From assembly GCA_031769625.1 (NCBI GenBank), contig JAUIMM010000702.1:1113001-1177000 (forward strand): a stretch of 64,000 nt of DNA, given 5' to 3'. Shown piece by piece: positions 9,912 to 20,849 of this stretch. How positions within the stretch are numbered: position 1 is the first letter of the stretch; every line of letters starts with the position of its first letter. This stretch comes from Taudactylus pleione. Its lineage: Eukaryota; Chordata; Amphibia; Anura; Myobatrachidae. A program made the translations under genes and the position numbers. The notes beneath the pieces are model-generated. The model did no database searches and had not been told where the DNA came from. It saw nothing but the letters and a program-made list of their open reading frames with translations.

Positions 9912-10454
9912 GGGCCTGATTCAGTAAGGACCGCTATTGCATATGCAGCTGCGAATGTATGCTAATGCTTGCCATAGCTCATCCGGCATAGAGACGCCCA
10001 CTGGTGCTTTCTCACATTCGTACTACATCGCACCCCTGTGTATACATTGGTACTATCGACGCACATCGGCCCGTCACGCAACATTTGCATTAGGTCCAGC
10101 CGCAGAAACTGCAAGACACTTTGCACGCAGTTAGTACTCAAGCTGTGTATGCAATCACAGTGGCTAATTTCTGCACACCCAGGAAAGGCGTTCAAACAGA
10201 CAGATACCTGCGTTTTTTCTGACCACTCCCCTGTCACCACCCCCAAACGCTGGCAGCCTGTCACTCACTCCGTGCATCCGTAATTGCAGTGCGATCACAG
10301 CACATGTGCAGTGTTTAACTATCGATTTATCTGCGTACGTAATTGCAGTGCGATCACAGCACATGTGCAGTGCGGTGCATATGCATGTGCAGTGTTTAAC
10401 AATCGATTTATATGCATATGTAATTGCAGTTGTGTACACTGCTGAGTCAGGCCC
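9912..10454. mobile_element. Harbinger-like MITE, GGGCCTGATTCAG family (TSD TCA)
   Basis: Terminal GGGCCTGATTCAG and CTGAGTCAGGCCC are flanked on both sides by TCA (9909-9911 and 10455-10457), the 3-bp duplication typical of PIF/Harbinger elements. Near its right end a block with GCAGTGCGATCACAGCACAT is duplicated in tandem. It has no coding capacity. Confidence 0.8.
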
Positions 10455-10457
10455 TCA

Positions 10458-11464
10458 GTTCCTTTTGGCAGCTCCTTTGGTAGTGTAGTGGTCGGTTATA
10501 ATCTTGTATTATTGGTAATGTGCAAAATTGCTTCGTCCATCCATAAAATGGACTTGCACACAACTCTGAATTAGCCCCAGAATGTAAATATGAATAATTA
10601 CTGATATTTTATTTTGATTTGCATCTACTGAACATGTGTTCTCAGATTTACTATTCTAATTTCTATATGAGCACACGCTGTACAATTTTCATTCATTTAT
10701 GTTTTTATTAAGCTTAAGTGTAGATATAGTAAAAGTGCATGCTTTGCATAGCATGAAAGGTGTTGTGCTATTTCGCTGTTTTTTTGGGGGGGGGCGGGGG
10801 CTGAAAATTACTTGCATTCTTCCATCTAGTTGGTAAACTGTAACATTTGTTACTGCTGAGACACAGAGCACTAGTCTGTTATCGAAATGAATCACCACAA
10901 CTGACAACACCAAATAGATATGCAGATAGCAGAAGAAAACTGCATTCTTTATATTAAGAAGAGGTTTGGCTTAGAAGTGATGGAACAAATTTTGCTGCGT
11001 TGATGATTTTCGTGATATGCATCATCATAAGTACAGTAGTTGTAATATAAACAGTATTACTCTCTCTACAAACTATAACTCCGCATCATGAATGTCTCTA
11101 AGACACAATGCTGAATATGGCAGTATATGGACAAGCTGCATCTGAACAGTTCAATACAGCACATTCCTTTTATTAAACTAACAACATAGGTGGCCAGTTT
11201 CCACTAAGAAAATGAGTCTGTAATGGATAAGCAAGCATGCCCGGTGACAGGACGGTACTAGGAGGACATGACACTTGTACCGGGCCATGAGACTCCGAGG
11301 GGGCCTGGTCACTCAGAGAACCGCAGAAACCAGCACAGTATCTGACTGCGGCCATCCTGCATGTGCCACTGCAGTGAATACTTCAGGGCACAGACATGAA
11401 GAGATAACCCAGTGGTCAGTGTAATAATTTATTTTTGTGGTGCTGTAGGCATGACGTCATGATG
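10458..11464. other. unannotated DNA
   Basis: No gene or named repeat is seen. A short G-run (about 10790-10800) interrupts otherwise mixed sequence. Confidence 0.4.
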
Positions 11465-11880
11465 TCATACAGTCGAAGGCAAACAAGGTAAGTGTGAGGT
11501 TGTCAGGGCTGGGAATGAGGAGACACTGGGTGTGAGGGGTTGCTGGTGCTGGAGAAACTGGGGGGGTTTCAGGTGTCGGAGAGACCTAGGGGTGATGTTG
11601 CTGGAGAGACATACAGGGGGGGTTGTGCTGTAACTGGATAAACATGGAGGGTGCTGGTGCCAGAGAGACACAGGGATTGTGCTGAAGCTGGAGAGACACT
11701 GAGGGATAAGGTGCTGGTGTCGAAGAGACAGAGAGGATGATGAAGAAGAAAAAGACATGGGGATAAAGCTGAAGAGGCAAAGAGAGAGAGTTATGAGGCT
11801 GTTGAGACACATGGGGATGGTGCTGAAGACACTGGGATGAGGCTGGGAAGATACATGGGATGAACCGATGGTCAACTGGC
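11465..11880. repeat. degenerate ~40-bp minisatellite
   Basis: Imperfect units around GGTGCTGGAGAGACACAGGG (variants GGTGTCGAAGAGACAGAG, GTGCTGGTGCCAGAGAGAC) follow one another about every 38-45 bp. The long minus-strand frame rich in Ser, Leu and Pro across it is a product of the repeat, not a gene. Confidence 0.7.
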
Positions 11881-12499
11881 CCTTACCTGCCAGGGAGGGA
11901 TGGGTGGCCCAGAAACCAGAGAGTACCAGGTCACCAGATTGCTGGCCAATATGAGTAAGCCTATGGCAATATGACCAGAAGCATACCAATTTCTACTAAT
12001 AACAATTTTATTCATCTGTGAGCTTTGAAATAAATAATAATTGATGCTCATTTGGATAAATCTAAAGACCAACTTATATCTCTTAATTGTTCATTCAATA
12101 AGGAGAAGATGTTTTTCATTATTTTATATTGGCAGGACAAATTTAGGCCTTTCAGGCAGAGAGAGAGAGAGAGCATACAAGTACTAAGGGCACCATTTAA
12201 AAAGGAGAGATAACCCCTTTAGTACTAGCTAAATTGGTTATGTCCTCCTTTCAGTATTTAACAAATAGCAGTAGGTTTAGCTTCCTGCGTTTGTCACTGT
12301 AGCGCTTATAGCTGCCATCAACAAATAGCGATAGCGATGTGGTCCCCATTGCCGACAATAGGAAGCCAGCAGCAGCCTTTCTGGCTTTGCACCAGAGTCT
12401 ACTAAGCTTCTGGAGAGGAGGGGGCCCACAAGTAGGCTGCAGGCAGGCCCGTTCCACTCTAAACCACCTCTGCCCAGGCCATAAGCATTTTACAATCTA
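11881..12499. other. unannotated DNA
   Basis: Mixed sequence with a short GA run at about 12162-12173. No coding signal is recognised. Confidence 0.35.
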
Positions 12500-13067
12500 A
12501 AGTAGGGGCTAGAAACATAAAGATGGTGAGAAAGAGTTGATGAATAGGTGTCGGAGCAGAAGGAGATGAGTTGGGAAAAATAGGTGTGGAGGGGGGGCAG
12601 TAGGGAATGAGATGGCGGAGGACAAGTTGGCTATGATTAAGCTTTGGAGACTAGTGAATATACTAATGAATATACTATTGGGTGCAATATTGAGTTCCAA
12701 AGGTACCAGAGGAGAGGGATTGTTTATAGAGACGGACAAGGTTGGTGCAGGCATCAGGAAAGTGGGAGTGGAGGTGAAGTGAAACAGGGTCGAGGGGGCA
12801 GTTGGCAGGGAAGAAGAAGAGAGAATGTACGTATTTTATCCCCAGGAAATAGAACAATGTTGGTAACCTAGAAAGGGATTGTGGGTGTTTGGGTAGTCTG
12901 ATGGGAGGAGATATCTTTTTAAGTGGACTTGATTCTATTGGAGAAGTGAGTGACGAACTCAAGGGTGGAGAGGTAGAGAGAAGAGTGGAGAAGGAGGACA
13001 TAGGAGGCATTTGAAGGTGACAAAGAGGATAGTGAGTTTGGAGGACTGGGAGGAAATTGCTCAGCAA
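12500..13067 (-). pseudogene. LINE (L2/CR1-like) reverse-transcriptase linker fragment
   Basis: The minus strand reads ANCPLDPVSLHLHSHF, then DACTNLVRLYKQSLSSGTF. The pattern CPLDP...L......N.SL.SGTF marks the region just upstream of the reverse-transcriptase core in L2/CR1-type LINEs. The upstream part is Ser/Pro/Leu-rich as in that linker. Downstream of GTF the frame degenerates and no reverse-transcriptase motif follows. It is a short, old, truncated copy. Confidence 0.5.
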
Positions 13068-13316
13068 TGTAAGAGCATTTTTGCAGGTAACAAATCAGTT
13101 TGGAATTTCTGCTTTGTGAAGGGTTAAAACGAGTGTTAGGGGACCTCCAAAACTATTATTAAATGAAAGTTATCATCACACAATAGGTATAATGTTTGTC
13201 TTTTGGTCTCGTGTTTGTTTGTCTAAGCATCTACATCAGCCCTGTCTAATGCAGAGCCATGCAACAGTTTAACTGGTGTAATTTCATATCACTATAAGGC
13301 ACAGCAGGGAAATCAT
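13068..13316. other. unannotated DNA
   Basis: No feature is recognised. Confidence 0.3.
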
Positions 13317-14161
13317 ACCATTCTTTTCATTCACAGAAACAGACAAATCTCAGATGCACAACTCCAAATTATTAATAATATACATAAATGCAATAAAATT
13401 TTGCCATCAATAGAGGTTTTTAGCATAATCATGGCCAAGGTTATGGGCCTACCCACCATATCCAGGTAACCTCTTTCGGGTATGTCCCTAACATACTAGG
13501 GTTCAAATCCAGAGAGCAGGACCCCCCAAAACTGGCCCAGCCAAGCCGCCCCAGGGCACCACCATAGTAAGAAAAGTGTAATGTAAAGAGATAGTTAGGA
13601 GCATCTGCAGCTGCATATAAAGAATGAAAATAAAAAAATGAAGTACATATATATTAAACACACACAGTGAAGGGTTAAAATGTGTTATAAAGGAAAATGT
13701 GTTATAATGCGGTGCCCTGAGACAGATTAACCAACTCAATCCAGGGGGACCCACACCCCAAAAATGAACCAAAGTTGCACTATAGTATATAACTTGTAGG
13801 ACTTATCTAGAATTGTGCCTAATACAATGTGCATATACATTACCATACTCCATGCTTTTAAACCAATAAGGAAGGGTGCTAGTCCAGAATGAGGGTGTCT
13901 CTTTTCCCTCAGAAGTGCAATAAAGCACATTAAATGGAGCATATGGGAAAGATTTCTGGAATGCACAACCTGACTATATATATGATGGGAGGTGCTACCT
14001 GATGAGACTAATTGCAGGCACAGAAACAGACAAATCATTTCTGGAATGCACAACCTGACTATATATATGATGGGAGGTGCTACCTGATGAGACTAATTGC
14101 AGGCACAGAAACAGACAAATCTCAGATGCACAACTCCAAATTATTAATAATATATATAAAT
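13317..14161 (+). repeat. unclassified repeat family, left block, with internal 86-bp tandem duplication
   Basis: After CCATTCTTTTCATTCA (13317-13332) comes a stretch found again, partly inverted, at 19034-20104. Its blocks include CAGAAACAGACAAATCTCAG, CCAAGGTTATGGGCCTACCC, ATCCAGGTAACCTCTTTCGG and GGGTTCAAATCCAGAG. A segment beginning ATTTCTGGAATGCACAACC is present twice in tandem (about 13951-14036 and 14037-14121). The sequence after the second copy returns to the beginning of the block, as in a tandem satellite. No coding domain is recognised. The hAT copy starting at 14162 interrupts it. Confidence 0.65.
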
Positions 14162-14788
14162 TAGGAGTGTGCACCGGCCACTTTTCGTGTTTTGGTTTTG
14201 GATCTGGATCTTTCTTCATGTTTTGGATCTGGATTGGTTTTGCCAAAACCACCCTTCCGTGTTTTGGGTTCTGGGTTTTGTGTTTTGGATCTGTATTTTT
14301 TTTAAAAAAAGCATAAAAACAGCTAAATTCACAGAAATTGTGGGTTTTTCTGCTCCTATGCTATCATTAACCTCAATAACCTTAATTTCCACTCATTTCC
14401 AGTCTATTCTGAACACCTTACACCTCACAATAGTGTTTTTATGTCCAAAAGGTTGCACCGAGGTAGCTGGATGACTATGCTAAGAGATACGAGTGGGTGG
14501 CAAAAACACGTGGCCCATCTAGGAGTGACACTGCAGTGGCAGACAGGATGGCAGTTTGAAAAACTAGGCCCCAAACAGAACATAATGCAAAGAAAAAAAA
14601 GAGGTGCAAGATGGAATTGTCCTTGGGCCCTCCCACCCACCCTTATGTTGTATAAACAGGACATGCACACTTTAACAAACCAATCATTTCAGCACCAGGA
14701 TCTGCCACACGACTGTGGCTGAAATGATTGGTTCGTTTGGGCCCCCACAAAACAAGCTGGCAATTAATCTGTCCCTGCACAAACTGGC

Positions 14789-17700
14789 TGTACGGAGGCA
14801 AGATGTCATCCTCATCCTCCTCATCCACCGATTCCTCACCCTCTTCAGTGTGTACATCCTCATCCTCACAGAGTATTAATTTGTCCCCGCTGGAACCACA
14901 GGTCCCTCTGTACGTTCTGGAGGCTGGTCTCCCTGGAAGAGTTGATAATTCATTTTATGAACATCATCTTCTCCACATTTTGTGGAAGCAACCTCCTACG
15001 CCTTTCGCTGACAAGGTTCCCGGCTGCACTAAACACTCTTTCGGAGTACACACTGGAGGGGGGCAACTCAGGTAAAATAGAGGCAGTTTGTACAAGGGCC
15101 TCCAAATTGCCTCTTTTTCCTGCCAGTACAGGTATGGACTGTCTTGACATGCCTACTTGGATGCAGTCACCGATGTAATCCTCCACCATTCTGTCAATGG
15201 TGACAGTATCATATGTAGTGACAGTAGACATGTCAGAAATTGTTGCCAGGTCCTTCAGTCCGGACCAGACTTGGTCCTGCCTGCCCTGCATCACCGCCAG
15301 CGGGTTGCTTAGGATACCTAAGTTTTTTCCTGGCAGCCCCAGTTGCGGGAAAAAATGAAGAAGGAGCTGTTGACGTATCACGTTCCGCTTCAGCTGACAG
15401 TGTATTCACCAGCAGGTCTTTGCACCTCTTCAGGCTTGGGTCGGCCGGAAAGAGAGACACCACATAGGCTTTAAACCTAGGATCGAGCACGGTGGCCAAA
15501 ATGTAGTGGTCTGATTTCAACAGATTGACCACCCTGGAATCCTGGCAAAGCGAATGAAGGGCTTCATCCACAAGTCCCACATGCCGAACGGAATCACTCC
15601 GTCTTAGCTCCTTCTTCACTTTCTCCAGCTGCTACTGCAAAAGCCTGATGAGGGGAATGACCTGACTCAAGCTGGCAGTGTCTGAACTGACTTTACGTGT
15701 GGCAAGTTCGAAGGGCTGGAGAACCTTGCACAACACGGAAATCATTCTCCACTGCGCTTGAGTCAGGTGCATACCCCCTCCTTTGCCTATGTCATAGGTG
15801 GATGTAAAGGCTTGAATGGCCTTTTGCTGCTCCTCCATCCTCTGAAGCATATAGAGGGTTGAGTTCCACCGCGTCACAACCTCTTGCTTCAGGTGATGGC
15901 GGGGCAGGTTCAAGAGTGTTTGCTGGTGCTCCAGTCTTCGGCACGCAGTCGCTGAATGGCGAAAGTGGCCAGAAATTTTTCGGGCCACCCAAAGCACCTC
16001 CTACACGCCCCTGTCGCTTTTCAGAAAATTCTGCACCACCAAGTTTATTGTGTGAGCAAAACATGGGACGTGCTGGAATTTGCCTAGATGTAATGCCCGC
16101 ACAATATTGGTGGCATTGTCAGATATCACAAATCCCCAGGAGAGTCTAAGTGGGGTAAGCCACTGGGCGATGATTTCCCTCAGTTTCTCTAAGAGGTTGT
16201 CGGCGGTGTGCCTCTTACTGAAACCGGTGATACACAGCGTAGCCTGCCTTGGAACGAGCTGGCGTTTCTGAGATGCTGCTACTGGTGACGCTGCTGCTGT
16301 TGCTGTATAAGGTGATACATCTACCCAGTGGGCTGTCACAGTCAGATAGTCCTTAGTCTGCCCTGTTCCACTTGTCCACATGTCCGTGGTTAAGTGGACA
16401 TTGGGTACAACCGCATTTTTCAGGAACTGAGCACACTTTTTCTGACGTTTCTGTACAGTCTCGGTATTGCCTGCCTAGTGAAGTGGAATCTAGATGGGAT
16501 TTGGAACCGGGGACACACTACCTCCATCAATTGTCTAAATCCCACTGCACTAATGGCGGATACCAGACGCACGTCTAACACCAACATAGCAGTCAAGGCC
16601 TCAGTTATCCATTTTGCTTCAGGATGACTGCTGTCGTACTTCATCCTCCTCGCTAAGGACTGTTGGAGGGTCAATTGTTTAGTAAAAGTAGTGGTGTTCC
16701 TACTTCCTCTCTGGGATGATGAACGACTCCCAGCAGCAGCAACAGCAGCAGCGGCAGCAGGAGGCGTAGCAATGCAGGATCCTCCGGTGGAATCCCGGAT
16801 AGGAGAGTCAGTCATGCCAGTGACATGGCCTGCAGGACTACTTCCGATCCTGACTAAGGAGGAAATTGATGAGGAGGGAGTTGACGGTGTGGTTTGCAGG
16901 CGCTTGGATACAACAGGACAACGGGATTTAGGTGTCCCTGGACTGCTTACGGTCTTAGCCAAAGTTTCAGAACTTGACAGTAACTTTTTATGAATGTGCT
17001 GCAAGTGCCGTATAAGGGAGGATGTTCCTAGGTGGTTAACGTCCCTACCCCTACTTATTCCACCTTTACATATGGTACATATGGCAAGACAGTTGTTGTC
17101 TGGATTTGGATAGAAATATTGCCAGACCAAAGAGGTGGAATGATTGGTCTTCTGCCCAGGCATGACCGTGATGGGCTTTTTCATCCCACGGACAACAACT
17201 GTCTCCCCCGGAGCCTGATTTAAACAAACCACATCACCATCAGAATCCTCCTCGCCAACTTCCTCCTCAGCGCCAGCTACACCAGTGTCCTCATCCTGTT
17301 GTACTTCAACAGTGACATCTTCAATTTGCATATCAGCAAGTGGACTGTGGGTGCTCCTTTCAGCACTTGCAGGGGGTGTGCAAATGGTGGAAAGAGCCAC
17401 CTCTTCCCGTCCAGCGCTGGGAAGGTCAGGCATCGCAACCACCACCACACTTGGACTCTCCTTGGGGATTTGTGATATCTTCTTAGAACGCACAGTTCTT
17501 CGCTGTGCTTTTGCCAGCTTAACTCGTTTGATTTTTTTAGTGGGAGGAGGGCCTCCATCGTCATGTGAAGCTGAACCTCTAGTCATGAACATAGGGAAAG
17601 ACCTTAGCCATTCCTTGCCACTCCGTGCCGTAAATGGCATATTGGCAAGTTTACGTTTCTCTTCAGATGATTTAAATGTTTTTTTCAAGGTCATTTTCCT

Positions 17701-17883
17701 GAACTTTGTCATTTTGGATTGTATGTGCCCTCTACTATGACATTGGGCATCGGCCTTGGCAGACAACATTGATGGCATGTTATCGTCTATGTCATGACTA
17801 GTGGCAGCAGCTTCAGCACTAGGAGGAAGTGGTTCTTGATCTTTCCCTATTTTATTTTTATCGGAGAAAGTTTGGTCCTCCAT
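14789..17883 (-). pseudogene. hAT transposase with BED zinc finger, inactivated
   Basis: The predicted protein parallels the intact 1037-residue transposase at 49434-52547. It keeps the N-terminal acidic/basic region, the BED finger (LVWQYFYPNPDNN then C..C...H....H), the hAT RNase H-like core pieces (MWTSGTGQTKDY, VISDNATNIV, CFAHTINLVV) and the hATC end (SSVYSERVFSAAGN). Breaks: a 1-bp deletion near 16420 after RNVRKSVL; a CAG-to-TAG stop just after LKSDRGV (about 15998-16000); an AAG-to-TAG stop after IPLIRLLQ (about 15629-15631); and further frameshifts at about 15240-15380. The former stop codon after DDILPP reads through as TAC. It is a recent pseudogene of the hAT A family. Confidence 0.9.
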
Positions 17884-17904
17884 TTATGTTATATTGATAT
17901 ATAC

Positions 17905-18590
17905 GTGCGGCTAAGGCGCACACAAACACAGAAAATAATTTTTTATTTTTGTTGGAGACTAGTGCACTTTGTGGGTTACACCACCCTTTAAGAAATGAGC
18001 CAGCCGGCCCTTTACTTATGGGACAAAGGCGCACGCTTGGCGCTGCTCCTTTGTTGATGCACGTGCAGCCACAGTGCACACAATTCACAAACACAGAAAA
18101 AATTTTTTATTTTGTTTGGAATGCCCTTTGGGGGTTACAGCACCCTTTAGCGGTCAATCCAGCTGACCCTTTATTTATGGGAAACAGGTGCACGCTTGGC
18201 ACTACTTTGTTGATGCACATGCGGCTACTGCGCACACAATTCACAAACACAGAAAATATTTTTTTATTTTGTTTGGAGTTTACTTTGGGGGTTACAGCAC
18301 CCTTTAACGGTCAAGCCAGCCGGCCCTTTACTTATGACACAGGCGCACGCTTGGCACTACTTTATTGATGCACGTGCGGCTACTGCGCACACAATTCACA
18401 AACACAAAAAATATATTTTTTTATTTTGTTTGGAGTGCCCTTTGGGGGTTACAGCACCCTTTAACGGACAAGCCAGCTGGCCTTTTACTTATGGGACACA
18501 GGGGCACGCTTGGCGCTGCTCCTTTGTTGATGCACGTGCAGCCACAGTGCACACAATTCACAAACACAGAAAAAAAATTTTTTTTTGTAG
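17905..18590 (-). repeat. leader repeat of the dead hAT: about four copies of a 160-bp unit
   Basis: Units marked by CACACAATTCACAAACACAG recur near 18076, 18235, 18391 and 18551, with a part unit next to the start codon side. Each contains TTGACCGTTAAAGGGTGCTG (inverted here). The same unit is present seven times in the intact copy (48271-49390). Confidence 0.9.
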
Positions 18591-18779
18591 CACTTGGGGG
18601 GAGCACCCCTGACGGACAGAGCACCCCTTGAACAACACTACAGCACCCCTTTAGGACTGGTACACTGCACAGGACTTTGGAGTGGACACAGCCCCTATGG
18701 TCAACTGACTGCACAACACAGTCCAGCCAGCCCCTATGGACTTTGAAGTAGTGGACACAGCCCCTATGGACAACAGCAG

Positions 18780-18858
18780 CACAGCGCAGCACAGCACAGC
18801 ACAACACTACACTGCACTACACTACATTACACTACAACACTACACTACACTACACAGC
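18780..18858. repeat. ACTAC/CAGCA microsatellite in the hAT leader
   Basis: Runs of CAGCACAGCA and CACTACACTACA. The intact copy has a shorter GTGTAGTGTAGTG run at the equivalent place (about 47984-48008). Confidence 0.85.
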
Positions 18859-18933
18859 CCAGCCAGCCCTAACTCCCACCCTCCCTCTTCACTGTCCACA
18901 GCCGAGTGAGAAAATGGCGCCGACGTGGGTACC

Positions 18934-18940
18934 TTATATA
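18934..18940 (-). promoter_or_regulatory. TATA box of the dead hAT
   Basis: On the minus strand TATATAAGGTACC lies upstream of the leader repeats, in the same place as the TATATAAGG of the intact copy at 47911. Confidence 0.6.
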
Positions 18941-19033
18941 GGATTCAAAACCCGTGAGACCCGGAAGGCGGGATGATGACGTTTTGCCTCGATTTCAGAT
19001 CCGAGTCAGGCGGGAAAAGTCGAGCCTGACTCA

Positions 19034-20104
19034 GATCGGCCTATATCCAGGTAACCTCTTTCGGGTAGGTCCCTAACATACTAGGGTTCAAATCCAGAGT
19101 GCTGGACCCCCCAAAACTGGCCCAGCCAAGCCGCCCAAGGGCACCACCATAGTAAGAAAAGTGCACTGTAAAGAGATAGCTAGGAGCAGCTGCAGCTGCA
19201 TATGATGGGTAGGCCGATAACCTTGGCCATGATTATGCTAAAAACCTCTATAGATTGCAAAATTTTATTGCATATATATATATTATTAATAATTTGGAGT
19301 TGTGCATCTGAGATTTGTCTGTTTCTGTGCCTGCAATTAGTCTTATCAGGTAGCACCTCCCATCATATATATAGTCAGGTTGTTCAGTCCAGAAATCTTT
19401 CCCATATGCTCCATTTAATGTGCTTTATTGCACTTCTGAGGGAAAACAGGCACCCTCATTCTGGACTAGCACCCTTCCTTATTGGTTTAAAAGCATGGAG
19501 TATGGTAATGTATATGCACACTGTATTAGGCACAATTCTAGATAAGTCCTACAAGTTATATACTGTAGTGCAACTTTGGTTCATTTTTGGGGTGTGGGTC
19601 CCCCTGGATTGCGTTGGTTAATCTGTCTCAGGGCACCGCATTATAACACATTTTCCTTTATAACACATTTTAACCCTTCACTGTGTGTGTTTAATATATA
19701 TGTACATCATTTTTTTATTTTCATTCTTTATGTGCAGCTGCAGCTGCTCCTAACTATCTCTTTACACTGCACTTTTCTTACTATGGTGGTGCCCTGGGGT
19801 GGCTTGGCTGGGCCAGTTTTGTGGGGTCCTGCACTCTGGATTTGAACCCTAGTATGTTAGGGACCTACCCGAAAGAGGTTACCTGGATAAGGTGGGTAGG
19901 CCCATAACCTTGGCCATGATTATGCTAAAAACCTCTATTGATTGCAAAATTTGATTGCATTTATATATATTATTAATAATTTTGAGTTGTGCATCTTAGA
20001 TTTGTCTGTTTCTGTGCCTGCAATTAGTCTCATCAGGTAGCACCTCCCATCATATATATAGTCAGGTTGTGCAGTCCAGAAATCTTTCCCATTCTTTTCA
20101 TTCA
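19034..20104 (-). repeat. unclassified repeat family, right block (short direct piece then inverted copy)
   Basis: The first ~170 bp (from TATCCAGGTAACCTCTTTCG) runs in the same direction as the left block. At about 19205 it switches to a reverse copy that carries the whole unit through TTTGAACCCTAGTATG and GGTAGGCCCATAACC. The block ends in CCATTCTTTTCATTCA (20089-20104), the 16-bp sequence found at the left boundary (13317-13332). The outer unit therefore appears bounded by a 16-bp direct repeat. Confidence 0.65.
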
Positions 20105-20235
20105 AAAGTTCAGTGTGAATCAAGAAGAAAAATCAACTAAACTTGGTAATCTATATACTGTATACCATTAAGTCACATGAAAAGGTAAATTTTTCAACTT
20201 TACATGAGAAAACCATCATAGAGTATGCTGGTCAA

Positions 20236-20409
20236 AGGGGAGATGTACTAAGCCTTGGAGATAGATAAAGTGGAGAGAGATAAAGTACCAACCAACCAGC
20301 TCCAATATGTCAGTTTACAGGCTGTATTTGAAAGTGACAGGAGCTGATTGGTTGGTACTTTATCTCTTCTCCACTTTATCTCTCTCCAAGGCTTAGTACA
20401 TCTCCCCCC
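20236..20409. mobile_element. hairpin MITE (arms GGGGAGATGTACTAAGCC)
   Basis: GGGGAGATGTACTAAGCCTTG at the left (20237) is matched by CAAGGCTTAGTACATCTCCCC at the right. The inner core has ACCAACCAACCAGCTCC and GGAGCTGATTGGTTGGT around a loop with GGCTGTATTT. This is the same inner core as at 2551, 2884 and 9000, with different outer arms. Confidence 0.85.
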
Positions 20410-20841
20410 AAGAGTGGAAAACTAGCATCAGATTGTTAGGAAGCAAGAAACAATGTAAGTCCATTTTATAAAGGCGGCTACATTATTTTGGCAGTAGAAT
20501 TACTTTTGTGAGCCAGATGGGAATGTCATCAGCAAGATGAGGAAAGCATTAGTAGTATAAACAGATTTTCTAGGTTAGTGTCAGACAGACTATATTGAAT
20601 GACAGGGACTGTTTGCATTCCCGGACCACTTTCCATTATGGACTCATGTTTACTGGGACAATAAAGTTTGTTTCATTGTCCACATGTAATTTATTGCATC
20701 CAGGACTGAAAGTGTTATGTGCTATTTGTATTAATGACTTGATGTGGTTGCAGTAAGGTAGAACAGCTATTAATCTCTGTAAGAGATTGATGTGCCTTTC
20801 TATTACTGGTTCAAAGTGGTCCTGCCAAGTCATACATTGTA
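20410..20841. other. unannotated DNA
   Basis: No gene or repeat family is recognised. Confidence 0.35.
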
Positions 20842-20849
20842 CATGCAGT

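Larger units (their letters stand above)
14162..19033 (-). mobile_element. hAT element, dead relative of hAT A, one end missing
   Basis: It starts TAGGAGTGTGCACCGG, matching the inverted 3' end of the full-length element at 47751-53182. It carries the same transposase (broken), the same 160-bp leader repeats (four copies) and the same CTATA-type promoter region in reverse. The right side stops in GAGCCTGACTCAGATCGG, about 60-70 bp short of the expected TAGGGGTGAGC terminus, and host repeat follows at once. No target duplication can therefore be seen. Missing host sequence at the same point suggests a deletion that took the hAT end and part of the flanking repeat. Confidence 0.85.

Noticed and set aside
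9962..10439. ORFs across the MITE at 9912-10454
   Set aside because: They appear on both strands of a palindromic non-coding element and hold repeated words from its internal duplication.
11465..11989. 174-codon minus-strand ORF
   Set aside because: It covers a degenerate minisatellite and has a repeat-derived Ser/Leu/Pro composition.
16691..17740. Long plus-strand ORFs opposite the dead hAT transposase
   Set aside because: They are antisense shadows of the coding strand; equivalent shadows occur opposite the intact copy.
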